DNA of 64,000 bases from an uncultured Erysipelotrichaceae bacterium (GCA_947166565.1 CAMVEL010000004.1:1-64000); one strand, 5' to 3'; positions 55,060 to 64,000 are shown, counted from the stretch's first letter. The notes: generated from the letters alone by a model not told the origin. Program-made: numbers and translations.

Positions 55060-56655
55060 ATGTCAATGCGCAAAATCTTCCTTCCGCTCTCCCTCGTTGC
55101 CCTTTTGGCATCCTGCGGAGGCGGAGGAAATACTTCCGAATCTACAAAAACCCCTGATTCTTCCACCAAAGAGCCAACCTCTTCGGCTTCTTCCGAACCA
55201 GGGGAGGTAACTTCCGATTCCAAGAGTGAGACCACCGCGCAATCTTCGGAAAGCGAGGCCATTCCCACTCCAAACGTCGATAAGGTCACCATCAACTTCT
55301 GGACCGCTTTCGGTCAGACCCCTCTTGAAGCGGTCACCAAAGCCGCCAAGGACTTCCATGACATCATGCTTGAGAAGACCAAGGTCGATGTCACGGTCAA
55401 CGTCACCTATGAAGGAAGCTATGATGATATCCTTAACAAAATCACCCAAGGTTTCGCTCCTGGTAACATCCCAAGCTTAGCGATCGCCTATCCTGACCAT
55501 GTCGCGAATTATCTCGGCATCGGCAAGGACAAGGTTTACGAACTCGGTGCCTTCATGAATGACCCGAACATCGGTTTCGGCACCCAAGACTTCCTCGGCG
55601 ATAAGAAGAGTGGAGAAGTTTACGATGAAGAAGACTTCATCGAGGCTTATCTCGACGAAGGCCGCCAATATGCCTATGAAGGTCTCTATTCCATGCCTTT
55701 GATGAAATCGTCTGAGGTCCTCTTCTATAACGCGGATGCGGTTAGGAAGATTATCGAACTCATCCCGGATACCTTCTTGCCAAAGGCCTCGCGCCTATCT
55801 CCCGAGGCTTTCATCGATTCCTTGTCATGGGACGACCTTATTGAGGTCTGCCGTTTCGCGGTTGAGAACAAGAGCAAGATCCTTGGGACTTTGAAGCAAC
55901 CTCTTTATTACGATTCAGATGGCAACCTCTTCATCTCGAAGATGTTCCAAAACGGAATCCCCTACACCACCATCGACGAGGAGCACAAAGGCCACATCGC
56001 CTTCGAAAGTGGCGATGCCCGCACCAAAGCCGAAAAGATGGTCAATGATCTAGCCAAAGCCTCTAAAGATGGACTTTTGACCCTAAGGAAAAACAACGCT
56101 GATAAATATGGCTCCACCGCCTTTGCTGACGAAGAATGCATCTTCACGGTCGGTTCTTCCGGCGGTGCCGGCTATACCCAACCAGAAGGCGAGGCCTTTG
56201 ATTATGGCGTTACCCGCGTTCCTGCGAGCAACAACAATCCTCTTTATGTCTCCCAAGGCCCTACGATGGCGATTTTGAATAATCCCACCATTTCCAAGGA
56301 AGAAAATGACGCCCGCGCCTATTATTCTTGGGAATTCGCCAAATACCTCACCAACCCCGACGTCAACGTCTATCTTTGCGCTTGGGGCTCCGAAGGTTAT
56401 GTCCCCGTTCGCTATAGCGCATATGAGACAAACACCTATCAACAATTCCTAAATGAAGGCGAACTTCTCGCCGAGACCGCCAAAGTCTTGCAAAACAAGA
56501 TCGGCGGTGACTTCCTCAACACCGATGTCTTCGTTGGCTCGGCCACGCTTCGTGACCAGGTCGGAGGTGTTTTGGTCCAGGTTTTCAATGGAACAAAGGA
56601 CACCACGAAGGCCCTTACCGACGCAATCGAATACTCCAAAAACTTCTTCAAATAA
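55060..56655 (+). CDS. ABC substrate-binding lipoprotein 2
   Basis: 531 residues. Lipobox LLASC (cysteine near 19), S/T/E-rich linker (to about 65), then a solute-binding domain starting VTINFWTAFGQTPLEAV. Paralogue of the 53392 protein, including shared SMPLMKSSEVLFYNAD-like and PVRYSAYE-like blocks. Two receptors for one permease pair suggest two related ligands. AAAGGAG lies 7 nt before the ATG. Confidence 0.88.
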   Translation: MSMRKIFLPLSLVALLASCGGGGNTSESTKTPDSSTKEPTSSASSEPGEVTSDSKSETTAQSSESEAIPTPNVDKVTINFWTAFGQTPLEAVTKAAKDFHDIMLEKTKVDVTVNVTYEGSYDDILNKITQGFAPGNIPSLAIAYPDHVANYLGIGKDKVYELGAFMNDPNIGFGTQDFLGDKKSGEVYDEEDFIEAYLDEGRQYAYEGLYSMPLMKSSEVLFYNADAVRKIIELIPDTFLPKASRLSPEAFIDSLSWDDLIEVCRFAVENKSKILGTLKQPLYYDSDGNLFISKMFQNGIPYTTIDEEHKGHIAFESGDARTKAEKMVNDLAKASKDGLLTLRKNNADKYGSTAFADEECIFTVGSSGGAGYTQPEGEAFDYGVTRVPASNNNPLYVSQGPTMAILNNPTISKEENDARAYYSWEFAKYLTNPDVNVYLCAWGSEGYVPVRYSAYETNTYQQFLNEGELLAETAKVLQNKIGGDFLNTDVFVGSATLRDQVGGVLVQVFNGTKDTTKALTDAIEYSKNFFK

Positions 56656-56676
56656 TCCTTGAAAGGAGAACGACTT

Positions 56677-58359
56677 ATGAATCCAAAGAAAAAGCTGACA
56701 TTCGCGGCATTAATCCTCCTTGCGGGTGTCCTTTCCGCTTGCGGAGGCGCCTCAGCGTCCTCGCAAAGTAGCGATGTTACCTCGGATCAATCCGCGATCA
56801 CCGCCACTGAAAGCGAAACAAAAACCTCCGAGGATAGCGACCCAGCGGAAAGTAGCAAAACAGAAGATCCGCAACATTCGGAATCCTCTGAAACCGGATC
56901 CCAAAGCGGAGAGGTCGAATCGAGCGAGACAGTTCCCGTTTCCTCTTCCGGCGACCTTGACCCATGGGTTAATTACGCCGAGGACTTCTATTGCAAACTC
57001 AAACTGGATTATAAGGATCGTTCTTTCTGGACCGATGGTATCGAAAAGGTCACCCTCCACGCGACCATCGATGGCGATACGGCGCACTTCATGACCTCCA
57101 CCGGGGCCATCCTCAAGTCCCGTTTCTATGGTATTGATACCCCAGAATCCACCGGAGCCGTTCAACCTTATGGCAAACAGGCTTCCAAATATACGAGCGA
57201 GGCCCTTGAACAGGCCGCGGAAAAAGGAACCATCGTCGTCTCCTCCGCTCAGGAAGATTACGGTCTTCCTAACGCGGACTCCACCGGTTCCCGTTACGTT
57301 TCCCTCATCTGGATCAACCCCACTGAGAAAAACGCCCCATTCGACCGTTTGATACTCCTTAACCTCATGGTCGTCGAATATGGCTATTCTTGGGTTAAGT
57401 CCGTCAATTCCATGCCTGATTATGCCCCGGTTTTCTACGCGGCCGAAAATCAGGCCAAAGCCTATAAACTCAAACTCCATTCTGGCGAAAAGGACCCACT
57501 TTACAACTATGGTGATTACGAGGATGTCTCCCTTCTTGATATTAAACAAGAAGTAGTGGCTTATCTTAAGGACAACAACCATAAGATTTCCTACGATAAC
57601 AAAAAGGTCCGCGTCCAAGGCACGGTCGCCGGTTTTGCTAACCACATCATCTATATCGAAGATTTCTGCTTCTATTACAAAAAGGAATATAACGAGGAAG
57701 GCGAACTGATCTCCCAAACCCCGATCTTCAAGAGCACGGGCGAAGAGAACGTCGACCTCCAGGTCATTCCAGGCGAAACCGGCGAATATGCTGGTTTGAA
57801 CATCTTCGCCACGATGAGCAGCATTCCTTCGAAATTCACGACGGTCGGTAACTTCATCCAAGTCTGCGGCCTTGCCGTTGATGACAAATTCGGCTTCCAG
57901 GTCACCGACTGCAAATTCAAGACGATCGCTTATGACGAAAATGACGCCCAGCTTTTGATTAAGGCCGCGGATAACACCGATATCCATGCCCTTAAGACAT
58001 TCGAATACACGGCCTCTGAGCTAAGCGAAATCTGCAAGACCAACAATTACGAGTCCCTCAATTGCCGCGTCAAGGTCACCACCCCAACCAAGATCACCTC
58101 TTCCTTCGATGCCGAAAGTGGCGCGATCTATCTCTATTCCGATGAGAGATGGTCCGTTTATTTCAACTTCACTTTCAAACCCTATCCAAATGACACTTCC
58201 GTTTCTTGGAATAGCGGCGCGAATTTCCATGGCCATAAATTCCTCTTCCAAGGCGTCTTGGCCATCCATACCACCCAAGCCGGGAAGAACCTCCTCTACA
58301 TGTATCCTGGAAAAACCAGCGATATAACCTGGGTCGATACCGACCAACCAGCCGAGTAA
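56677..58359 (+). CDS. Lipoprotein nuclease, SNase (thermonuclease) domain plus OB-like tail
   Basis: 560 residues from ATG 56677, preceded by AAAGGAG (an earlier ATG at 56659 has no such site). Lipobox LSAC (near 22), acidic S/T/E linker to about 95, then an SNase domain with all key residues: D132-G-D134-T, R149, D154, E157 and R206. These correspond to D19, D21, R35, D40, E43 and R87 of staphylococcal nuclease. Two OB-like beta segments follow. The enzyme should cut DNA/RNA at the outer face. Its place in an ABC operon matches the mycoplasma nuclease-transporter loci (MG186, Mhp379). Confidence 0.9.
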   Translation: MNPKKKLTFAALILLAGVLSACGGASASSQSSDVTSDQSAITATESETKTSEDSDPAESSKTEDPQHSESSETGSQSGEVESSETVPVSSSGDLDPWVNYAEDFYCKLKLDYKDRSFWTDGIEKVTLHATIDGDTAHFMTSTGAILKSRFYGIDTPESTGAVQPYGKQASKYTSEALEQAAEKGTIVVSSAQEDYGLPNADSTGSRYVSLIWINPTEKNAPFDRLILLNLMVVEYGYSWVKSVNSMPDYAPVFYAAENQAKAYKLKLHSGEKDPLYNYGDYEDVSLLDIKQEVVAYLKDNNHKISYDNKKVRVQGTVAGFANHIIYIEDFCFYYKKEYNEEGELISQTPIFKSTGEENVDLQVIPGETGEYAGLNIFATMSSIPSKFTTVGNFIQVCGLAVDDKFGFQVTDCKFKTIAYDENDAQLLIKAADNTDIHALKTFEYTASELSEICKTNNYESLNCRVKVTTPTKITSSFDAESGAIYLYSDERWSVYFNFTFKPYPNDTSVSWNSGANFHGHKFLFQGVLAIHTTQAGKNLLYMYPGKTSDITWVDTDQPAE

Positions 58360-58366
58360 GTAATAC

Positions 58367-58395
58367 TTAACTAAATCTTAGATTTAGACTAAAAT
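58367..58395 (+). promoter_or_regulatory. Promoter with a palindrome in its spacer
   Basis: TTAACT 58367-58372, 17-nt spacer, TAAAAT 58390-58395. The spacer holds CTAAATC-TTA-GATTTAG (58371-58387), a perfect 7-bp inverted repeat well placed for a repressor. It could restart transcription for the last three genes of the island. Confidence 0.55.
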
Positions 58396-58411
58396 ATCCA
58401 AGCAAAGCATT

Positions 58412-58885
58412 ATGTATTGTACACACTGCGCGAAACACATCGACGAAGAGAAGCTTGAACAAGCCAAGTCTTCTTTTGCCCTTGCCGAAGAAGTGAGGGA
58501 AGGGGCCAAGGTCGTTTACGTTTGCCCGCGTTGCGGACACCTCATCCATGATGGAGTTGGCGAAGAAGAAGTGAAGTCTCTTGCTAGAGCCGCCCATGCC
58601 CAAATCCAAAGGGCCAGGAATTTCCTAAGTTCCGGTTTGGGATTCGTGGCGATCGGCGCGATCCTCTTCATCATCGCCGCCCTCTTCTATTTCCTTGCTT
58701 GCAAGCCAAGCAACCAGCATCAGCTAGTGACGACATGCGCCGAATTCTACGTTTCCGTCACTTTAGGCTCAATCTCGGTTATTCTCCTCGTTGTGGGGAT
58801 TGTTCAAATAGTCCTAGGGGTTACTAGGAAAATGCAAAACGAACGCCTCCTTCGGGAAATAAACAACCAGACATTCGTTCAGTAG
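58412..58885 (+). CDS. Zinc-ribbon membrane protein
   Basis: 157 residues. Two CxxC pairs (CTHC at 3-6 and CPRC near 44-47) form a zinc ribbon at the N-terminus, then a helical linker and two membrane helices (about 75-97 and 110-135). No known family; it may sense or scaffold. There is no Shine-Dalgarno; the ATG lies 16 nt after a -10, giving a leader of about 10 nt. Surrounded by secreted proteins of the island. Confidence 0.75.
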   Translation: MYCTHCAKHIDEEKLEQAKSSFALAEEVREGAKVVYVCPRCGHLIHDGVGEEEVKSLARAAHAQIQRARNFLSSGLGFVAIGAILFIIAALFYFLACKPSNQHQLVTTCAEFYVSVTLGSISVILLVVGIVQIVLGVTRKMQNERLLREINNQTFVQ

Positions 58886-58955
58886 TCTGGAAAAAAAGGG
58901 GAACCCTCAAATGCGAGGGACTACGTTTGATAAGAACCATTCGAAAGGAGTTAAC

Positions 58956-61784
58956 ATGAAACGTAAAAACCTATTCGTTCTCGCTGCCTCAGTCCTATTG
59001 TTAGTGGCTTGCGGCGGAACACCTGCATCATCGTCGACATCGTCTTCGACGGAACATCAGACAGGCCTTACCACGGACCCGACACCAACAAGCGAATCCA
59101 CGCCTGCTCCAACAAGCGAATCCTCCGAGACTCCAGAAGAAAGCAGCAGCGAGCCAGCCGTCGAATATAGCGTTTCCATCACCAACAAGGACGAATTGAC
59201 CGCCGCTTGGTATTGCGTTGATGGCAACCGTACCCTTTCCTTCAATTTCTCCCCAGCCGGGAATAGAATGGAACTCTTCGAATCCGGTCTCCTCAAAGTC
59301 GAATCCAGCAATCCGGATGTCGTTCTTGCTCAGAACGCCCTCCTTACCCCAAAAGCCAAAGGCAAAGCCAAGATCACCATTACCTATGGCGACGCCTCCG
59401 ACTCGGTCGACGTCGAAGTCTTGGGCATCTATGATGAATCCAAGGTCACCGCGATCGAAAACATCAAATTAGAGAAGGGTGCCGATGGCAAATATGTCGA
59501 TGCCACCTTCACCACCGCTGGTGTCGTCACCGCTCCATTCAAGGGTGGCTTCTTCCTCGATAACGGCAAGGCCGCGATCGAAGTCTATGTCACCGGACTT
59601 GATGTTGCCCAAGGCGATTACATCATCGGCGGCGGTACCGTCACCGCTTATAACACCATCCTCGAATTCAAGGATTTCAAGGTTGGTACCAAACTCGATA
59701 AATCCCTCGCGCCAAAGACCACCCTCGAAAATCCAGTCGAAGTTGGCAAAACCTGGGGCGAAACCGAAACCACATTCGATGGCTTCAAGGCCATCTCCGT
59801 TTGGGGAACCATTACCACCTTCACCTCCAGCGGCACCGATTATGATGCCATCTATCCAGAAGATGAAGGCACCTATCCAGTCGAGCCTTCCTATTATCCA
59901 GGAACCCTCACCAAAGGCGATAAGGTCCACTGGGTTGGCTATGGTTGGAACAGAACCAAATATGGCTATCTTGGCATCTACATTGACCGTTTCATCGAGC
60001 ATGAAGTAGAATCCTTCACAATCGAAGCCAAAGAAGACCTCTATAAGGGCGGAACCGCCAAGATGGGACTTGCCACCTACTTGCCGAAGATCGCTACCGA
60101 AATCAAGAACGAAAACTTCAATTGGACCGTTGAGCCAACCACTCTCGCGACCATTGATGACAATGGTGTCCTCACCGGCTTAGCAGAAGGCGAAGTCACC
60201 GTTAAAGCCGCTTCCAAAGCCAACTCCACCGTCGCCGCCGAAGTCAAGGTCCAAGTCCAAGACCGTGGCGGAGCCGTCGCTGCCGTTAACCTCAGCGCGA
60301 CCGAGCTCGCCCTCAAGGTTGGTGAAGAAAGCACTCTCACCGCTGAAGTCGTCTCCGCTGACCCAGCTAACCCATCCAAACTCAATGAAATCGTTTGGAG
60401 TTCCGAAGATGAGTCCGTCCTCACCGTTGATGAAGACGGCAAGATCACAACCTTGAAAAATGGCACCACCAACGTTGTCGCCACCACTCTCAATGTCGGT
60501 GCCGATGGCAAACCAATAGTTGCCAAGTGCGCAGTCACCGTCTCCTATGCCTCCATCAAGGATTTTGCCAAGGGTTTGAAAGTTGATATCAACGTCAAGG
60601 TTATGCAGATTGGCTATAATTCGTTCACTGTTGATGATGGCACCGCCGGAACGAATGTCTATAATGCATACGACAAGGAGGCTAAAAAGAATAAATTCGA
60701 CTTCCCAGAAGTTGGTGCGGTTGTTAACGTCAAAGGTGAAGTCACCGCTTATAACGGCGGCCTCCAAATCACCCCAACCGCGATTGCTGCTGTTGACGCC
60801 GTCGTCGAACCAACGCAAGCTACCGCTTTAACCGCTGAGCTCATTGAAGAGTATTATGCCGCGGCTGCAAACGGTTTGGTTCCGCACGGATTGGTCAAAT
60901 TAACTGCGATAAAATGCTCAGAAACCGGAAATAAACCAAAATTTGAAGCTCCTGGCCGTGTCCTCCAAGGTGTTAACTATGATGCCAAAAAAGTCCCATT
61001 AGAAGCTCAAAAATTCTATGACGTTACAGGGTATGTTTACGGCAAGGATGGCAACAATCTCACTATGAACATCGTTTCTGCTGAAGAATCGAAAATTCCT
61101 ACCTTGGAAGTCGCCATTGACAAAGCGACCATCAAAGTCGGTGAGACCGCGCAAATCACCGCCACCGCCACTAACTTCGACGTCGCTCCGACCATTACCT
61201 ACGAATCTGGCGATACCTCTATCGCTACCGTCTCCGACGCTGGTGTCGTCACCGGTGTTGCCGTTGGTAAGACCGAAATCACCGTCAAAGCTGGCGATCT
61301 CCAACAGAAGGTTGCAGTTGAAATCATCGCTGCCGATGCTTCTAGCGTCACCGTTGACTTTGACCTAAAAACCTATGCTGCTGAGAATAGCATCACTAAC
61401 TCAACAAAGGTTACTTCAATCGATCTTGACAACGTCGTTACCGCGACTGCCGCTGGCTCCGATCAAAACACCGGCAAGGTTTATGTTGGTGACACGAAGA
61501 CCGAATGGAGATTCTACAAGTCCGGTTCTGCCACTTTGACTATTTCCGCCAAAGAAGGCTACGAACTTGTTAGCGTCTCTGTTGGATTGGCTAAGAGCAA
61601 TTATGGCGCTGCTACCGATACTCCAGTAGAAATTAAAGATGGCAAAGCCGTTGTTAGCTCCGTTGCTCTAAATAGCAACTTCAATGTCAACGCCATCAAA
61701 GTCACTTACAAAATCGTCGGCGAAGAGGAAGAAGAAGGCAATCCTCTCCTTCCAGTCGTCGCCGAGGGCAATGCAGGTCGTTAA
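58956..61784 (+). CDS. Long Big2/OB-fold lipoprotein (5' part of a split gene)
   Basis: 942 residues from ATG 58956 with AAAGGAG 8 nt upstream. Lipobox LLVAC (near 19), S/T/P/E linker to about 70, then alternating bacterial Ig-like (Big2) modules and OB-like modules. Big2 signatures such as ATIDDNGVLTGLAEGEVTV, LTVDEDGKITTLKNGT and IATVSDAGVVTGVAVGKTEI are clear. Proteins of this type often bind nucleic acid or glycans at the surface. Translation stops at a TAA (61782-61784), but the frame stays open for 268 more codons, so the gene looks interrupted. Confidence 0.85.
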   Translation: MKRKNLFVLAASVLLLVACGGTPASSSTSSSTEHQTGLTTDPTPTSESTPAPTSESSETPEESSSEPAVEYSVSITNKDELTAAWYCVDGNRTLSFNFSPAGNRMELFESGLLKVESSNPDVVLAQNALLTPKAKGKAKITITYGDASDSVDVEVLGIYDESKVTAIENIKLEKGADGKYVDATFTTAGVVTAPFKGGFFLDNGKAAIEVYVTGLDVAQGDYIIGGGTVTAYNTILEFKDFKVGTKLDKSLAPKTTLENPVEVGKTWGETETTFDGFKAISVWGTITTFTSSGTDYDAIYPEDEGTYPVEPSYYPGTLTKGDKVHWVGYGWNRTKYGYLGIYIDRFIEHEVESFTIEAKEDLYKGGTAKMGLATYLPKIATEIKNENFNWTVEPTTLATIDDNGVLTGLAEGEVTVKAASKANSTVAAEVKVQVQDRGGAVAAVNLSATELALKVGEESTLTAEVVSADPANPSKLNEIVWSSEDESVLTVDEDGKITTLKNGTTNVVATTLNVGADGKPIVAKCAVTVSYASIKDFAKGLKVDINVKVMQIGYNSFTVDDGTAGTNVYNAYDKEAKKNKFDFPEVGAVVNVKGEVTAYNGGLQITPTAIAAVDAVVEPTQATALTAELIEEYYAAAANGLVPHGLVKLTAIKCSETGNKPKFEAPGRVLQGVNYDAKKVPLEAQKFYDVTGYVYGKDGNNLTMNIVSAEESKIPTLEVAIDKATIKVGETAQITATATNFDVAPTITYESGDTSIATVSDAGVVTGVAVGKTEITVKAGDLQQKVAVEIIAADASSVTVDFDLKTYAAENSITNSTKVTSIDLDNVVTATAAGSDQNTGKVYVGDTKTEWRFYKSGSATLTISAKEGYELVSVSVGLAKSNYGAATDTPVEIKDGKAVVSSVALNSNFNVNAIKVTYKIVGEEEEEGNPLLPVVAEGNAGR

Positions 61785-62591
61785 ACCCACATCGAAGGTG
61801 CTGGAGCTTGGATCTATCTTGATAACAAAGACCTTGGAATCACTGGTGCTAACGCCGCTGCAGTTGTCGCCGCTTCCTCCGTCGATCTCTTAGTTTCCTA
61901 TGACGGCGACAATGAGGCTGCTAAGCCTTACGTAACTGGTGGGCCAGCTGCTGTTGTCATGAGCAGTTTCGAATTCAATGATTACGATGAGGCCAACCAC
62001 ACCGTTCGCCTTATGGTTAACATGGACAAGGGTCTTGATTCCTCTTGGGGCGTCAAGCATGCCTTCACCATCAGATTAGTCGTTGGCGACAAGACCTATG
62101 AAGGCGTTGTCAATTTTGAGGGCAACGCTCTCGTTAACGTCACCCCAATCCCAGAGGCCCTTCCAGATCCAATCGAATCCACTTGGAACGCTGCGATCAC
62201 TGATGCTTCTGCCGACCTAGACGGTGGAAAATTCAAGAAGAGCTCTACTTATAGGTTCAACTTCACCGCTGCAAAAGCCGGTAAGGTTCAACTCTATATG
62301 ACCATTAAGTGCAGCGCTGGCCATGAAGGCGCGACGTTTGGTCTAGAAAACTACAACAATAGCGGTAAAGTTATGACCTTCACCGTTGCTAATAACGGCA
62401 ATGCCGGTAAGTTCCTTGGCGAAGGCAAAACCTATACCGAATTTGGTCTTACCACCTCTTCCAAACTTCTCGCTTTCGCGGAATTTGAAGTTGTTGAAGG
62501 CAATAACGAAGTCACCATCACCACCGATGATGGCGGATTCCGCCTTACCCCAAAGGTCGAAGGCGCGATGAACCTCGTCTACGTTGCCTAA
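61785..62591 (+). pseudogene. In-frame continuation after a UAA of the Big2/OB lipoprotein
   Basis: The same frame continues without another stop for 268 codons and ends at TAA 62589-62591. The first ATG (61959) has no Shine-Dalgarno and lies 58 codons in, while coding-like sequence (IEGAGAWIYLDNKDLG) begins right after the stop. This suggests one gene of about 1,211 residues with a nonsense mutation, programmed readthrough, or a sequencing error. The region is two beta-rich domains; no family recognised. Confidence 0.7.
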
Positions 62592-62629
62592 TCAACGCGG
62601 ATCATCAACCGTCAGTTAACTGGCTATCT

Positions 62630-62660
62630 AGGCCACCCGACTCTAAATCGGGTGGCCTTT
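62630..62660 (+). terminator. Terminator of the nuclease-ABC island
   Basis: Perfect 11-bp stem AGGCCACCCGA (62630-62640) with TCGGGTGGCCT (62648-62658), 7-nt loop, T-rich tail. A 10-bp palindrome CAGTTAACTG (62613-62622) lies just before it. Confidence 0.95.
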
Positions 62661-62715
62661 TCCTTTTCATTTAAGGTTTCCTTAAAAAGGAATAAAAGTC
62701 CATAATATTAAGGCT

Positions 62716-63840
62716 ATGGACGAAGCGCGGAAAAACGAAATGGAAGAAGGGGTTAAGACAATTGATGTCACCCCGCTTAAAAAATGGAACCGTTTCCTAT
62801 CTTTTCTCGCGGACTATTTTCTTACCTTCATATTTGGTCTCTTGCTTTTCCATCTAGGTGCCTTCCCACTAGGATCGGTCGCGACCAAAGCCCCTGAGCG
62901 TTACGACCAATACCTTAGCAGCGTCAAGGAAAGGGATTATGTCCTTTATGGAAATAATCTCCTCTTCTTCGATGAGCATTCCTCAAATAAGAATCCCGAG
63001 TCCTTCACGCTCAATCTGGATTATACGTGCAAACAATATATCGGTTATTACCTTGGGGAAACGGAGGAAAACCGTGAAATATTCAAAAACTACTATACGT
63101 CCTTAGCTAAAAACAAACAGAACTACATCTCGGTTTATAAAGGATTGAAGGCCAAACTCGATTTCTTTGATATAGGGGAGACGACGTTCACCCTTAAAGA
63201 GGAATACAAAAGCGAGTTCTCCGCTTTATTCACTCCAGGCGATGAGATGTCATCAAAGGGCTACAAGGACTATGAATCGTTCCAAAATGAATTCTTCCTT
63301 CGTTCCTACACCGCGATGCTTTCCGATATCCAAAAAGACGATTTGACCTATAACGGCGTTTCCTACAAAACTAACCAAAAGATAGTAAGTGATTATAAAA
63401 GATTCGCGGATGTCCTAATTATTGCTAGCGCCCTTATATCCTATTTCATTTCCTCGATGGTTGTGAGTTTGCTTTTGCCTATAATCACCTCGCATCAAAA
63501 AACCTTAGGAAACCTCGTTCTTCGTTACGAAAGGGTTGATACCACCTCCTTAAGCATTTACCAAAAGAAGAAGGTGCCCTTGCTTTTCATTTATTATTTC
63601 GCGATGAACGCCTCCTGTATTTTGTTTATCCCTTGGGGGAATGTCGGCTTCAACGAATTGTTCTCCTTGCCGATGCTATTGCCCTTATCGGTCGTATCTT
63701 TGGCCTTATCATTAGTCTCCTTGGCCTTCCTCTTATTTGATCCATTCAACCGCGATTTGATGGATAGGCTTAGCTTTACCGTCATGGTTAGCCAATCCTC
63801 GATGGCGGACATTTATCGCGCGAAGGGGTATGATTTCTAA
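62716..63840 (+). CDS. RDD-like membrane protein with large outside domain
   Basis: 374 residues. First helix about 28-52 with RFLSFLADYFL, then about 175 residues outside (tyrosine/lysine-rich), then four helices. KTLGNLVLRYERVD and FNRDLMDRLSFTVMV occupy the two later RDD motif positions. A TAATAT lies 7 nt before the ATG and no Shine-Dalgarno is seen, so it may be leaderless. Followed after 3 nt by another RDD-like gene, mirroring the pair at 44297-46343. Confidence 0.68.
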   Translation: MDEARKNEMEEGVKTIDVTPLKKWNRFLSFLADYFLTFIFGLLLFHLGAFPLGSVATKAPERYDQYLSSVKERDYVLYGNNLLFFDEHSSNKNPESFTLNLDYTCKQYIGYYLGETEENREIFKNYYTSLAKNKQNYISVYKGLKAKLDFFDIGETTFTLKEEYKSEFSALFTPGDEMSSKGYKDYESFQNEFFLRSYTAMLSDIQKDDLTYNGVSYKTNQKIVSDYKRFADVLIIASALISYFISSMVVSLLLPIITSHQKTLGNLVLRYERVDTTSLSIYQKKKVPLLFIYYFAMNASCILFIPWGNVGFNELFSLPMLLPLSVVSLALSLVSLAFLLFDPFNRDLMDRLSFTVMVSQSSMADIYRAKGYDF

Positions 63841-63843
63841 ACC

Positions 63844-64000
63844 ATGGGAGAGGAAAATAAGAAAAACATCTCATACACCACCCCGAAATTCCATCGGAGA
63901 TGTTTTGCTAACGTCATCGACTTCCTCCTTTTCCTCGTGGTCGCTGTTTCCTTTTTCCTCGCGGCCAGGTGGATTGTCTCCCTTACCCCGTCTTTTAAAA
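63844..64000 (+). CDS. RDD-like membrane protein, cut by window edge
   Basis: The visible 52 residues have a charged start and one membrane helix with RRCFANVIDFLLFL, the RDD first-helix pattern. It begins 3 nt after the previous stop; AAGGGG lies about 15 nt upstream. Second member of a tandem pair. Confidence 0.6.
   Translation, partial: MGEENKKNISYTTPKFHRRCFANVIDFLLFLVVAVSFFLAARWIVSLTPSFK

Overview
The window (64 kb, mostly near 50% G+C) reads as the core of an uncultured low-complexity Firmicute close to the Mollicutes/Bacilli border. The evidence is the B. subtilis-like order rpmG-secE-nusG ... rplKA-rplJL-(ybxB-type methylase)-rpoBC ... rpsL-rpsG-fusA-tuf, UGA used as a normal stop, Shine-Dalgarno motifs of the AGGAGG type, many lipoproteins, and carbohydrate-type ABC ATPases carrying mycoplasma-like insertions. 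No rRNA, tRNA, CRISPR array, transposase or phage gene was seen.

Layout. 1-880 is an AT-rich end with a truncated HD-GYP protein and a C-terminal gene remnant, compositionally unlike the rest. 920-8400 holds rpmG-secE-nusG, a phosphoesterase, a zinc-type ArsR regulator with its P1B ATPase, enolase and an orphan FtsX-like protein. 8476-12522 holds preT-preA (pyrimidine reduction) and a MATE exporter. 12540-12860 is a GC-rich structured stretch of unclear coding status. 12960-30100 is the ribosomal protein / RNA polymerase / elongation factor block, with L1-, L10- and rpsL-type leaders and an M6 metalloprotease lipoprotein inserted between rpoC and rpsL.

From 30 kb onward the window is an envelope and uptake region. 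Two copies of a subtilase plus lipoprotein cassette (30892-34118 and 37481-40743) share a 1,368-bp block with no difference that I can find, but have diverged catalytic halves. Around them are a minus-strand ABC importer (ATPase 44222-42774, two permeases, and a detached substrate-binding lipoprotein 37316-35781). A plus-strand island (46768-62591) holds a large two-sided membrane protein, an ABC ATPase with a ~270-residue insertion, two permeases, two substrate-binding lipoproteins, a lipoprotein SNase-type nuclease, a zinc-ribbon membrane protein and a long Big2/OB-fold lipoprotein split by an in-frame UAA. Five RDD-like membrane proteins, four of which visibly have large outside domains, flank these transporters.

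How the parts may work together: secreted or tethered proteases and a nuclease would cut polymers at the surface, lipoproteins would bind products, and the ABC systems would import them. The nuclease plus insertion-bearing ABC ATPase arrangement parallels the mycoplasma MG185-MG189 type locus. A second theme is transcription: several envelope genes start 5-9 nt after a good -10 box, so their mRNAs are probably leaderless, while internal operon genes have strong Shine-Dalgarno sites.
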